A DNA stretch of 64,000 bases from Methylomusa anaerophila (GTDB taxonomy: Bacteria > Bacillota > Negativicutes > Sporomusales > Sporomusaceae): contig NZ_AP018449.1 of assembly GCF_003966895.1 (NCBI RefSeq), forward strand, positions 379,424-443,423, written 5' to 3'. How positions within the stretch are numbered: position 1 is the first letter of the stretch; each line of letters begins with the position of its first letter. The position numbers and the translations under genes were made by a program. Shown piece after piece: positions 42,250 to 50,503 of the stretch. The notes under the pieces were generated by a model. The model searched no databases. It had not been told where the DNA came from and saw only the letters and a program-made list of their open reading frames with translations.

Positions 42250-43476
42250 TTATTTCTCAAGCAGGAAATCTACGATATTTTTCACCTTGATGCCCTCATA
42301 TGAGTTTACAAAGCTTCTGTCCATTGACAATACGACTTTTTCGTAGTTATCGTTAATACCGCGCAGCGGTTCAAGCTCTCGTTCCCGAGTATGCCCGCCG
42401 GTTATGGTTTCGGTAATCTGGTAATACACCTTCTCATCGGGCCTGATGGCGATAAAGTCAACTTCCTTTTCCCCGGCTTTACCGATGGAAACATCGTATC
42501 CGCGCCGGAGCAGTTCAAAATACACAACATTCTCAAGGATGTGTCCTCTGTCCACATCGCGATAGCCCAAGAGCATATTGCGAATACCTGTATCCACCAT
42601 ATAATATTTGCTCTGCGTTTTAAGGTATTGCTTTCCCTTGATGTCATAGCGGCCAACGCCATAAAACACGTAGGCTTTCTCAAGGGCGGAGATATATCCC
42701 GCTATGGTTTTACTGGCAGGGTTCTTCTTCCGCTTGCCTTCATCCAGATCTCCCTCATGCACCAATACATTTCCAATATTGTTGGGAGATGTGAGGTTGC
42801 CGATATTGTCGGCCATGAACAGTATGAGCTTACGAAGAAGCACCTGATCGGTTATCTTATTCCTCTCAACGACGTCGCGAAGGATGACGGAGGAATAAAT
42901 ACCGTCAAGTGCGGCGTTGATATCTCGCTGTCGAAAATCATAGGCGGCAATAGAAGGCATACCGCCATATTTAAGGTAGGTTTCAAACTTCTGCTCATCG
43001 CTCGTCCCCGATTCAAAGGTATTGAAGTCAAGAAACTCCTTGAAGGAAAGCGGCAACATTTTTATCTCCACATACCGACCAGACAGGAACGTTGCAAAAT
43101 CAGAGGAAAGCAAATAGGCGTTAGAGCCGGTGATGTAGATATCAACATCGAAATCCACGCGGAAGGAATTGACCGCGCGCATCCAGCCTGACACCATCTG
43201 CACCTCGTCAAGTATAATGTAATTCTTGCCGGTCTTTGATATCCTGCCGGACACCTCCTTATACAGGGCGCGGTAGTCTTTGATTGCTTCGTACTGCAGA
43301 GATTCAAAGTTCAGACAGATAATATTCTCCACAGGGACGCCGGACTCCAATAAATTGTCTGAGAACATATCCAGCAGGGTGGATTTACCGCAGCGTCGGA
43401 TGCCCGTAACGATTTTGACTATGTCCTTATCCTTGAAAGACATCAGTGTATCCATATAGATATTTCTTGGTATCAT
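42250..43476 (-). CDS. AAA_14/DUF4143-type ATPase
   Basis: A 408-residue protein of the bacterial 'ATP-binding protein, DUF4143' family. N-terminal AAA domain: Walker A GIRRCGKSTLLDMF, Walker B YIILDEVQMV, then YITGSNAYLLSSDFATFLSG. The C-terminal DUF4143 domain contains a nuclease-like core (GYDVSIGKAGEKEVDFIA, then YQITETI). The family is widespread in accessory DNA and its role is unclear. The start is the ATG at 43474-43476, 8 nt after AAAGGAG; the longer ORF includes 26 leader codons. Followed by a bidirectional terminator. The last gene before the tRNA fragment. Confidence 0.9.
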   Translation of the reverse strand: MIPRNIYMDTLMSFKDKDIVKIVTGIRRCGKSTLLDMFSDNLLESGVPVENIICLNFESLQYEAIKDYRALYKEVSGRISKTGKNYIILDEVQMVSGWMRAVNSFRVDFDVDIYITGSNAYLLSSDFATFLSGRYVEIKMLPLSFKEFLDFNTFESGTSDEQKFETYLKYGGMPSIAAYDFRQRDINAALDGIYSSVILRDVVERNKITDQVLLRKLILFMADNIGNLTSPNNIGNVLVHEGDLDEGKRKKNPASKTIAGYISALEKAYVFYGVGRYDIKGKQYLKTQSKYYMVDTGIRNMLLGYRDVDRGHILENVVYFELLRRGYDVSIGKAGEKEVDFIAIRPDEKVYYQITETITGGHTRERELEPLRGINDNYEKVVLSMDRSFVNSYEGIKVKNIVDFLLEK

Positions 43477-43636
43477 CAAACTCACTCCTTTGCGAAGATG
43501 ATATACGAATATCATAAGCAAGTCAAGAGTTTTTGACCTATAAGTTAAAAACAATATTATTTCGATAACTTTTTGACTTAAAAATGCTTAAAATCAAATA
43601 TCCTCTCGCTTGTGGGATAGCACACCCGATATATTA

Positions 43637-43688
43637 GGAGAGCGCTTGAATGGCATGCAAGAGGCCAGCGGTTCGATCCAGCTTATCT
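43637..43688 (+). repeat. Partial tRNA-Ala copy (attR-like)
   Basis: 52 nt identical to tRNA-Ala positions 39393-39444 except two substitutions (T to G in the anticodon stem and C to A in the T stem). The acceptor 5' arm, most of the D arm and CCA are missing, so it is not a tRNA gene. Same orientation as the intact tRNA, 4.2 kb away, as expected for flanking repeats of an integrated element. Confidence 0.88.
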
Positions 43689-44019
43689 TGTCATCCGGCG
43701 AGAAGTTGTCGTCGAAAAAACCCTGCTCGCTTGGCAGCAGCCGGATTTCCAGTTCAGCCTCTATGGGTTTCTCGAAATCAGCGAAGTCCTTCTCGTCGAA
43801 TCCCTTGCCGCTGCACACAGTGCCGAGGAGGGAGAGAAAATTGCTCTTCCCCAGATTGTTCTCCCCCGATAATGTAGTTGCACTCCGGGTTGAAGCTGAC
43901 GGCAATTCCGTCGATGTTTCTGTAGTTGTACCCTAACGCAGCCGCCTGTCGGTGCGGATGAGCATAAAGGCGGTCACGGGCCGATCTGGCTGATCAAGAC
44001 GGTGATCTCATCGAGAGAC
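43689..44019 (-). pseudogene. N-terminal fragment of an AAA/ABC-type ATPase (OLD/RecF-like)
   Basis: The minus strand has an ATG-started MSLDEITVLISQIGP followed by a stop, then in other frames GYNYRNIDGIAVSFNPE, CNYIIG and ENNLGKSNFLSLL (Walker A), and FEKPIEAELEIRLLPSE. The Walker A region is split by an extra G in the run at 43866-43870. The C-terminal part is replaced by the tRNA fragment. So an N-terminal ATPase remnant with at least two frame breaks remains. Confidence 0.75.
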
Positions 44020-44104
44020 ATTTTCTTTCCTCTTATTGACAAACATTGTTCATTATTGCATTGGGAAAACTAAAATTATTATAGGAATGGAGGTGAAAAT
44101 CATA

Positions 44105-44248
44105 ATGCCTGATAAGAAAGCCGATTCCAATAAATCTAATGCCGGCAATCGCGAACTGATAAGCGAAAGACCGCATAAAAAACAAACGGAATCGAAACAT
44201 GACGTTAGCAACAATACGTTGTCGGCAGATGATCTGCGAAAAAAATGA
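44105..44248 (+). CDS. Small hydrophilic protein, 47 aa
   Basis: MPDKKADSNKSNAGNRELIS begins a Lys/Asn/Ser-rich, disordered 47-residue protein, with no recognised family. The ATG at 44105 has a strong GGAGGTG 9 nt upstream, which is the main support. A second small protein of similar composition follows 98 bp later. Small spore or stress proteins in spore-formers look like this, but no specific match is claimed. Confidence 0.55.
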   Translation: MPDKKADSNKSNAGNRELISERPHKKQTESKHDVSNNTLSADDLRKK

Positions 44249-44346
44249 CCGCTAACTCAGCGGTAGTTTACCACTAAACTTCGAAACTTCCAGTTTCTAA
44301 ACTTCTTGGTAACTTACCGCCAAACTTCTATATAGGGGGCGATAAT

Positions 44347-44487
44347 ATGGCAACGAAAGATAAAGATTTATGGAAATCCTCAACTGAAAAAAAAGATAAA
44401 AGCGCCGCCAACTCATTAAATAATGACGTAAATGAAAAGGGCAGCGGCAAAAAGCATATGCCATGTAAAAATTCTCTGCCCACTTAA
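44347..44487 (+). CDS. Small hydrophilic protein, 46 aa
   Basis: A 46-residue protein beginning MATKDKDLWKSSTEKKDK, rich in Lys, Asn and Ser and ending in CKNSLPT. ATG with AGGGGGCG upstream. Composition resembles the preceding small protein. The gap between them holds two related 22-bp segments (GGTARYTTACCRCYAAACTTC type). Ends just before a bidirectional terminator. No family recognised. Confidence 0.5.
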   Translation: MATKDKDLWKSSTEKKDKSAANSLNNDVNEKGSGKKHMPCKNSLPT

Positions 44488-44504
44488 AGTCAGTATAAAA
44501 GCAG

Positions 44505-44541
44505 GAATAACCAAGAGGGTCAAATACTCTCTTGGTTATTC
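44505..44541. terminator. Bidirectional intrinsic terminator
   Basis: GAATAACCAAGAG pairs with CTCTTGGTTATTC (44505-44517 and 44529-44541). T-rich sequence follows on the plus strand (TTCTTTTG) and CCTGCTTTT on the minus strand. It overlaps the 3' end of cvfB and serves convergent genes. Confidence 0.85.
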
Positions 44542-45420
44542 TTCTTTTGTTGTATCACCGGTAAGATACGTCCAGGCTTCTTTCTGTTCCACTTTACCGG
44601 ACCTTATTAATCGGCCTATAGCCCGTTTAAAGGCTGCTTTGCTAATATTGAACTTTTCCTTAATAATTTCCGGCGGAGTATCGTCGCTATAAGGCATCTT
44701 CCCGCCGCGTTTTGATAAAAAATCAATTATGTTGGCAGCATCCGTCTCAATAGCATCTTCTTTTTGCGGGCGCATAGATACATTGACCCGGCCGTCATCC
44801 CGGATATACGTCACCCGGACTGTCAGTTCCTCGCCAACCTGAGGTCTTTTGATCATCTCATTGTTATGCAAAAAGGCAATATATCTTTCCTGAGTAAAGA
44901 GGAACGCGCCCTGATCGTTATAGTTATAGACCGATCCGGTCAGCAGATCTCCCACCTTGACATTCTCAGCCGGTTTGGACGCCTGCCTGAGTTCATCCTC
45001 CACTTCCATAGTGACTGCCAGGCGGCCCGTTTTGTCCCGATACAGCTTAACCCATACTTTATCTCCTTTTCGCACCTTGCCGCGCATGCCGGCAAAAGGC
45101 ATAAATACTCCCCGTTCGGCGCCAATATTGACAAAGGCGCCATCCTTCGAAGTGTTTATTACAGTTACTTTCGCCACTTGCCCCTCCCGCATTTGCGGTA
45201 AACGCATACTGGCTGTCAAACGGCCCTTGGGATCTAAATACAAATAAACTTTTATCTGCTGCCCGATGGCTACTTCATCAGTTTGTTGAGCCTTGTGCAA
45301 TAAAATGTCATCATTACTGTTACCCGTCCCGGCATCTAAAAAAGCGCCTAGTTCGGATACCCTGGCAACTGTTAGAGTAACTACCTCACCCGGTTTATAT
45401 GCTGCTGCCCGGTTTGTCAT
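44536..45420 (-). CDS. cvfB: S1-domain RNA-binding protein CvfB
   Basis: A 294-residue regulator of the CvfB/YitL family: three S1-like OB domains (PGEVVTLTVARVSELGAFLD; EGQVAKVTVINTSKDGAFVN; VGDLLTGSVYNYNDQGAFLF) and a C-terminal winged helix (PPEIIKEKFNISKAAFKRAI). In Staphylococcus CvfB affects virulence-factor expression; the molecular role here is probably RNA binding. The ATG overlaps the stop of rsfS by 4 nt (ATGA), indicating coupling. Last gene of the nadD/yqeK/lytR/rsfS run. Confidence 0.92.
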   Translation of the reverse strand: MTNRAAAYKPGEVVTLTVARVSELGAFLDAGTGNSNDDILLHKAQQTDEVAIGQQIKVYLYLDPKGRLTASMRLPQMREGQVAKVTVINTSKDGAFVNIGAERGVFMPFAGMRGKVRKGDKVWVKLYRDKTGRLAVTMEVEDELRQASKPAENVKVGDLLTGSVYNYNDQGAFLFTQERYIAFLHNNEMIKRPQVGEELTVRVTYIRDDGRVNVSMRPQKEDAIETDAANIIDFLSKRGGKMPYSDDTPPEIIKEKFNISKAAFKRAIGRLIRSGKVEQKEAWTYLTGDTTKEE

Positions 45421-45788
45421 ACTACATCCTGGGCCGTTGTCTCAAAGACTATCGCTTTAGCGTCGTTCCATAAACGTTCCAATTGATAAAACTGCCGGTC
45501 TTCTTCAACAAAGATGTGGGCCACACAAGAGCCGTAGTCCAATAAAATCCAATGAGATTCGCGATAACCTTCCTTGTGCAGCGGCTTTATACCTTTCGCG
45601 GCAAGTTTTTCCTCAATATGATCAGCAATGGCTTTCACTTGGGTAGTAGAGCCAGCACTGCAAATCACGAAGTGATCGGTAACAGGGGAAATATTCGTAA
45701 GATCCATGATCAAAATATCCCTGGCCTTTTTGTCACTGGCAGCCTGGGCAATATCTTGCGTTAATTCGTTGACCTTAAAATGGTTCAT
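45417..45788 (-). CDS. rsfS: Ribosomal silencing factor RsfS
   Basis: A 123-residue DUF143 protein that binds ribosomal protein uL14 and blocks subunit joining in starvation. Motifs: ARDILIMDLTNISPVTDHFV, ICSAGSTTQVKAIADHIEE, HKEGYRESHWILLDYGSCVA and HIFVEEDRQFYQLERLW. The ATG at 45786-45788 has AGGAGGT upstream. In its usual place between lytR/yqeK and cvfB. Confidence 0.97.
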   Translation of the reverse strand: MNHFKVNELTQDIAQAASDKKARDILIMDLTNISPVTDHFVICSAGSTTQVKAIADHIEEKLAAKGIKPLHKEGYRESHWILLDYGSCVAHIFVEEDRQFYQLERLWNDAKAIVFETTAQDVV

Positions 45789-45943
45789 CAACTGACCTCC
45801 TGAACATGTGCTCCATGCCTTTATTGTCTTTATTATATTTTTACAATATGGCTTTTTCTATATGAAATTATTCTATTTGACTTGTGTCTTTCCTGCAAAA
45901 ATAATGGAAAAGCCTGCCGCGAGTCCTGCTGCAGACTTTCATG

Positions 45944-46954
45944 TCAATTTTTCCGAATTGAAGCACCACCGGACCCATTCTGATAAACTCCACTCATTTT
46001 TGTATTCGTAGATAATAACATCTTTTCGACAATTAGCTTAGCCTGGTCTTTATCCAAAATCCAATAACTTGAGCCGTCAATTGTTGCAAAGTTACCAGGC
46101 AGCATTTCAGCATGTACGCTGTCAGTTTTAAAATTTGCCAGGTTGATGGCTAATTTGAACAACGTAAAAAACGACATGTCGGTATGAATGTGCTGTTTGG
46201 CGGCAGATGCCAATGCAGGCATTTTAAAAATGCTACCAAATTGCATTGATTCTTTAACAATAGCTTTTAAAAATCGCTGCTGACGCTGCACCCGCCCTAT
46301 ATCACCAAGTTCGTCGCTGCGATACCGCACATATTGCCCGGCTTTGTTCCCATCTAGATGCTGATACCCTCTGGCTAAATGAATCTGTAAGTCTGCATAC
46401 GGGTCATCATAGTTCATATCATGCTCGACATATAAGTTGACACCGCCGAGAATATCACTAATCTTTATGAATCCTTCCCAATCCAGTGCCACATAGTAAT
46501 TAATCGGAACGCGCAAAAATTGTTCAACCGTGTTTCGAGCCAGTTCCGGCCCGCCGTAAGCATATGCATGATTGAGTTTGTCAAGTCCTTTATGGCCTGG
46601 AATGCTCACTTCTGTATCACGAGGCAAAGACAGCAGATTCATTGTCCCGTCTTCCGGATTGAAGCTGGCTATTATCATGGAATCAGAGCGTCTGGCCGTA
46701 TTCCCGGGATTATCGCGGTCCAAATCATCTAAGCCGAGGATGAGAATATTCACTCTGTTATTCAGAGTCTGGACCGGTCTTTCTGCCGTTGCCGCCACTC
46801 TTGCAGCCGGCTCGCGCGTTAGAATTGTATAGACATATATTGAAGCGCCGGCCAACGATGCAATCACCAGCAGGAACAGTACCAGCACCAAGAATACTCG
46901 ATCCCATCTAATCTTTCGCCGCCTGCCCCTGGCTCGCAAATTCATATCTCGCAT
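45944..46954 (-). CDS. LytR-CpsA-Psr family protein
   Basis: A 336-residue membrane-anchored glycopolymer transferase. A basic N-terminus and one membrane helix (VFLVLVLFLLVIASLAG, about 20-40) precede the extracytoplasmic LCP domain with ILILGLDDLDRDNPGNTARR (shown as two adjoining motifs: LGLDD and RRSDSM), SLPRDTEVSIPG, DKLNHAYAYGG, VRYRSDELGDIGRVQRQQ. The Arg/Asp residues bind pyrophosphate-linked polyprenol. Family members attach teichoic-acid-like polymers or capsule to peptidoglycan; the attached polymer in a diderm Firmicute is uncertain. Confidence 0.92.
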   Translation of the reverse strand: MRDMNLRARGRRRKIRWDRVFLVLVLFLLVIASLAGASIYVYTILTREPAARVAATAERPVQTLNNRVNILILGLDDLDRDNPGNTARRSDSMIIASFNPEDGTMNLLSLPRDTEVSIPGHKGLDKLNHAYAYGGPELARNTVEQFLRVPINYYVALDWEGFIKISDILGGVNLYVEHDMNYDDPYADLQIHLARGYQHLDGNKAGQYVRYRSDELGDIGRVQRQQRFLKAIVKESMQFGSIFKMPALASAAKQHIHTDMSFFTLFKLAINLANFKTDSVHAEMLPGNFATIDGSSYWILDKDQAKLIVEKMLLSTNTKMSGVYQNGSGGASIRKN

Positions 46955-47003
46955 CCTAGGAAAACTCCTTTCCTTATACTTGTATCCACCCAGCTATCAT
47001 ATG

Positions 47004-47302
47004 CACGAACTATCCTGAAAAGCTAAAACGTTATAAGACAAAGAAACCGGAACCACAGAGATGCCGAGGACACAGAGAATGGATAACGAAGAGTGTTGAA
47101 AAAACATAACAGATAACGTTTTCCAGCACTTTCTATCTTAACGAGCAGTAAGCTTGTATCCGCCAGCCCACCAACTGCCTCGAACTGCTTAGAAGTCGTC
47201 AGCTGCTAGGCGCGACGAGGACCGGAACTCCAGCGTACTGGGCGTACGCTGGAGTGAGGACCACAGGAGCAACAACGCAGATGGCGGCTTCTAAGCAGTT
47301 CC
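47004..47302 (+). repeat. Structured dispersed repeat, copy 1
   Basis: About 299 bp. The first half contains GAACTATCCTGAAA and CCACAGAGATGCCGAGGACA. The 121-nt core (47182-47302) has terminal arms GAACTGCTTAGAAGTCGTC / GGCGGCTTCTAAGCAGTTC and a central hairpin CTCCAGCGTAC / GTACGCTGGAG. No ORF of interest. Copies 2 and 3 lie at 54132-54450 (inverted) and 57787-58150. It fills the gap between lytR and yqeK. Confidence 0.88.
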
Positions 47303-47306
47303 CTGC

Positions 47307-47873
47307 TTAAAGTAATTGACGTATTAACCAATTACGCCCCTCAATTGTAGCAGGATGAATAAGATTACCTTGGGCTATTATGTATTGCAGCGACTGGTCA
47401 AATGCAGCCAGCACAGCCGTATCCAGATCCGCTGCCGCCAAACTCCGCAACTTGTCCACCCCTGGGAAATTCCGTCCAGGTTCGATGAAGTCAGCCAGAT
47501 AAATAATTTTATCAAGTACGTTCATGCTTGGTCCGCCGGTAGTATGCAAAGAAATGGCCCGCAGTATTTCCGGGTCATCTGTATTGTATTCAGTTTGAGC
47601 TAAATACGAGGCGACCGGAGCATGAAGCAGCGTGGGGTGGTATATATCGACATCAGTCGTCACTATTGCAAAATCTTTAGCTAATTGTAATAGTTGCTTG
47701 TCAGTTATGTCTCTTGCACAATCGTGTAATAGTCCGGCAACGCGTGCCTTTTCTTCATCAGCATCAAATCGCTTTGCCAGGATAGCCGCCGTTTCGCTTA
47801 CCCGCAGCGAGTGCTGAAAACGCTTGGGCGACAACTTTGCCGCCAGTTTTTCTGTATTCTTTTGTAAAATCAT
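47307..47873 (-). CDS. yqeK: YqeK, HD-family diadenosine tetraphosphate hydrolase
   Basis: A 188-residue HD-domain enzyme that splits Ap4A to two ADP. Metal ligands are in RFQHSLRVSETA (His21), AGLLHDCARDI (His50-Asp51), HAPVASYLA and the C-terminal IIYLADFIEPGR. Length is typical. The ATG at 47871-47873 has AGGTG 7 nt upstream. Normally adjacent to nadD, but here the RRM gene lies between them. Its 3' end is 5 bp from a dispersed structured repeat. Confidence 0.94.
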   Translation of the reverse strand: MILQKNTEKLAAKLSPKRFQHSLRVSETAAILAKRFDADEEKARVAGLLHDCARDITDKQLLQLAKDFAIVTTDVDIYHPTLLHAPVASYLAQTEYNTDDPEILRAISLHTTGGPSMNVLDKIIYLADFIEPGRNFPGVDKLRSLAAADLDTAVLAAFDQSLQYIIAQGNLIHPATIEGRNWLIRQLL

Positions 47874-47940
47874 GTATATCACCTATCTTCTCAGTTCTAA
47901 AGGTTCGCCAAAAATGGTCATTTTCCTTTAAGCGGGAAAA

Positions 47941-47971
47941 TAAAAACCTCCTTATATCTTATATAAGGAGG
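47941..47971 (-). terminator. Intrinsic terminator of the RNA-binding protein gene
   Basis: CCTCCTTATA pairs with TATAAGGAGG around a short loop, followed on the minus strand by TTTTTATTTT. Confidence 0.9.
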
Positions 47972-48057
47972 CTGATGCATCAAAGCACATCTAAACAACG
48001 CTCGCTTCATCCTATGAATGAACTATAATACAGCCTATAGCTGTCAGCAGCACTTTT

Positions 48058-48309
48058 CTAACCTTGCCGCGGCTTAGCTTCATTTACAACAATTTGGCGA
48101 CCGCCTACTTGGGCGCCATTCATGGCCTCAACCATCTTTTCCGCATCGGTGTCTTCTACTTCCACAAACCCAAAACCTCGCGACCGACCCGTTTCCTTAT
48201 CAGTAATAATCCTACTGGAAATAACCGAACCATGAGGACGAAAAGCCTCGGCAAGGGCGGTATCAGTGGTATTCCAAGGCAGATTACCGACGTAGAGAGT
48301 TTTTGCCAT
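48058..48309 (-). CDS. Small RRM-type RNA-binding protein
   Basis: An 83-residue single RNA-recognition-motif protein. RNP2 TLYVGNLPW and RNP1 GRSRGFGFVEVED are intact, including the aromatic residues that stack on RNA bases. Such small RRM proteins occur in cyanobacteria and some Firmicutes and may act in RNA stability, often at low temperature. The start is the ATG at 48307-48309 with AGAGGTGA upstream; the longer ORF is 10 codons. Own terminator at 47941, so probably a monocistron inserted between yqeK and nadD. Confidence 0.93.
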   Translation of the reverse strand: MAKTLYVGNLPWNTTDTALAEAFRPHGSVISSRIITDKETGRSRGFGFVEVEDTDAEKMVEAMNGAQVGGRQIVVNEAKPRQG

Positions 48310-48447
48310 CAGAGAAATCACCTCTCTTTCCGTGATCAAGATACTGAGAACTAAAATTTTACGTTAACATTATCTGCAAATTTGCTTTATTTATGCCCAG
48401 TCTCGTCTGCCTTTATTTGGAACGTCCGTCCGCTATTGAGAAAAGGC

Positions 48448-49068
48448 TCAATCCAGATATAAACCTTCTTTTAGTATATAACATTCAACGCTTTCGGGAA
48501 CAATATATTTTATGGATAGTCCTCTTTTAACCCGCTCGCGAATATCGGTTGAAGATATTTCCAGTTCTGGAGTCGCAAGTCTTTGAATTCGCTGGCGCCC
48601 TTTGACACCAAATTGTTTTATCACCTGATCAATATAACTAATGCTCCCCGGCCTGGTAGCAGCAACGAAGTAACATAAATCCAGCAATTGGTCGATATCT
48701 TTCCATGTGGATAAATCTCTGATTGCATCCGCGCCGGTAATAAAATAGAACTCTGCCTGCACCCCGTAACGATTAATTAATTCTCTTATGGTATCAATCG
48801 TATAGGAAGGACCGGAACGTTCCAGCTCAATTGCCGATACATAATAATATGGGTTAGAATAAGTAGCCATAACGGTCATAGTATAACGATGAACTGCGGG
48901 AGTCACACGAGAACCTTGTTTATGGGGCGGATTGCCGGCAGGAATGAATAGCACCTTGCTGAGATCATACTCCATGCGTACCGCCTCCGCCGTAACCAGA
49001 TGCCCGATATGAATGGGATCAAAAGTTCCTCCCATGATTCCTATTTTTATTTTTTGATGAACCGCCAT
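48448..49068 (-). CDS. nadD: Nicotinate-nucleotide adenylyltransferase
   Basis: Makes deamido-NAD from nicotinate mononucleotide and ATP. 206 residues. Motifs: GIMGGTFDPIHIGHLVTAEA (nucleotide-binding HxGH) and the C-terminal EISSTDIRERVKRG (SSTxIR). AGGGG precedes the ATG by about 8 nt. Part of the conserved obg-proB-proA-nadD series. Confidence 0.97.
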   Translation of the reverse strand: MAVHQKIKIGIMGGTFDPIHIGHLVTAEAVRMEYDLSKVLFIPAGNPPHKQGSRVTPAVHRYTMTVMATYSNPYYYVSAIELERSGPSYTIDTIRELINRYGVQAEFYFITGADAIRDLSTWKDIDQLLDLCYFVAATRPGSISYIDQVIKQFGVKGRQRIQRLATPELEISSTDIRERVKRGLSIKYIVPESVECYILKEGLYLD

Positions 49069-49194
49069 ATTATCTGCCCCTCTACTCTATTTAAATGCAA
49101 TCTCTTGCCAGTTTATTATAAAATAAGACTTGTCAGTGCCAAACCAGGTAAAAGAAATCTTAATGTATTATCAGGGTAAGGAGCAGGTAAGGAT

Positions 49195-50457
49195 TTATCT
49201 TATTTGCCCATTGCCATCAATGATGTATTTGATACTTGTAAGCTCAGGCAGCCCCATCGGCCCCCTGGCGTGAAGTTTTTGCGTACTGATACCAATCTCG
49301 GCGCCGAAACCAAACTCAAAACCGTCAGTAAACCGGGTGGAGGCATTAACGTATACTGCGGCAGCATCCACTTCATTCTGAAAACGTTTTGCGCTATTAT
49401 AATCCCGGGTAATAATGGCTTCTGAGTGACGGGTACCATAGGCCGATATATGCTCAAGGGCATCATCAAGGCTATTAACAACTTTGACGGCGAGGATAAA
49501 ATCCAGATATTCCGTAGCCCAATCCTCTTCCGTGGCCGTTTTAACGGAAGGGTGATACCCTATGGCCGCCGGGCATCCTCTAAGCTCCACTCCTGCTTGG
49601 TGGTACCTTTCCAGCATGCTGGGCAGAAACTGGGCAGCCACATCTTTATGTACCAGCAGCGTTTCCATGGCATTGCAAACTCCCGGACGCGATACTTTTG
49701 CATTGAAGGCCACTTCCTGAGCAATATCTAAATCGGCGGTGCCATCAATAAACGTGTGGCAAACTCCTGTACCGGTCTCAATAACAGGTACGCTGCTATT
49801 TTCAACTACTGTCTTGATTAGCCCGGCTCCTCCCCGGGGAATAATAACATCGAGATATTGGTTAAGCCGTAACATGGCATTAACCGCCTGCCTGTCCGTA
49901 GTAGCAACCAGTTGAATGGCGCCTTCCGGAATATCCGCAGCTTTTGCAGCATCTGCAATTACCTGAGTGATCGCCGTGTTAGAGACAATGGCTTCTGACC
50001 CGCCGCGCAATATTACCGCATTTCCCGCTTTAAGGCAAAGTCCGGCTGCATCTACCGTTACGTTAGGCCGGGCCTCATAAATGATGCCAATAACCCCAAG
50101 GGGCACACGAATTTTATTAATCTTTAATCCATTAGGTCTTTGCCACCCCGCAATTGTCTCGCCGATAGGATCAGGCAGCCTGGAAATCTGTCGCAAGCCT
50201 TCAGCCATATCTTTGATTCTGGCGTCATTGAGCATAAGACGGTCAATCAGGGAATTCGGCAAAGAATTCTTTTTCCCTCTGGCAACGTCTTCGGCATTGG
50301 CCGCTATAATACAAGAGTTCTCTCTCTCCAGAGCATCCGCCATATTATTAAGAGCCTTATTCTTAACACTGGTTGGCACAGTAGCCAGCCTCCGTGCTGC
50401 CGCTTTTGCCGTTATGCCCTTATGTGCCAGTTCAGCCAGGTAATCCTTTTGGTCCAA
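49195..50457 (-). CDS. proA: Gamma-glutamyl phosphate reductase
   Basis: Second step of proline synthesis: NADPH-dependent reduction of glutamyl-5-phosphate. 420 residues, standard length. Motifs: VPLGVIGIIYEARPNVTVDA, AVILRGGSEA, IPRGGAGLI, the catalytic cysteine in SRPGVCNAMETLLVH, and EFGFGAEIGISTQKLHARGP near the end. The initiator is probably TTG at 50455-50457, since AGGAGGG lies 8 nt before it and the protein then begins normally. Directly downstream of proB. Confidence 0.97.
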   Translation of the reverse strand: MDQKDYLAELAHKGITAKAAARRLATVPTSVKNKALNNMADALERENSCIIAANAEDVARGKKNSLPNSLIDRLMLNDARIKDMAEGLRQISRLPDPIGETIAGWQRPNGLKINKIRVPLGVIGIIYEARPNVTVDAAGLCLKAGNAVILRGGSEAIVSNTAITQVIADAAKAADIPEGAIQLVATTDRQAVNAMLRLNQYLDVIIPRGGAGLIKTVVENSSVPVIETGTGVCHTFIDGTADLDIAQEVAFNAKVSRPGVCNAMETLLVHKDVAAQFLPSMLERYHQAGVELRGCPAAIGYHPSVKTATEEDWATEYLDFILAVKVVNSLDDALEHISAYGTRHSEAIITRDYNSAKRFQNEVDAAAVYVNASTRFTDGFEFGFGAEIGISTQKLHARGPMGLPELTSIKYIIDGNGQIR

Positions 50458-50503
50458 ACTAATTCCCTCCTCCTATATGAGACGGTTCACCAGTCTCTTC
50501 AAG

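Noticed and set aside
43637..43688. Second tRNA-Ala gene
   Set aside because: It lacks the acceptor 5' arm, most of the D arm and CCA, and has stem-breaking substitutions.
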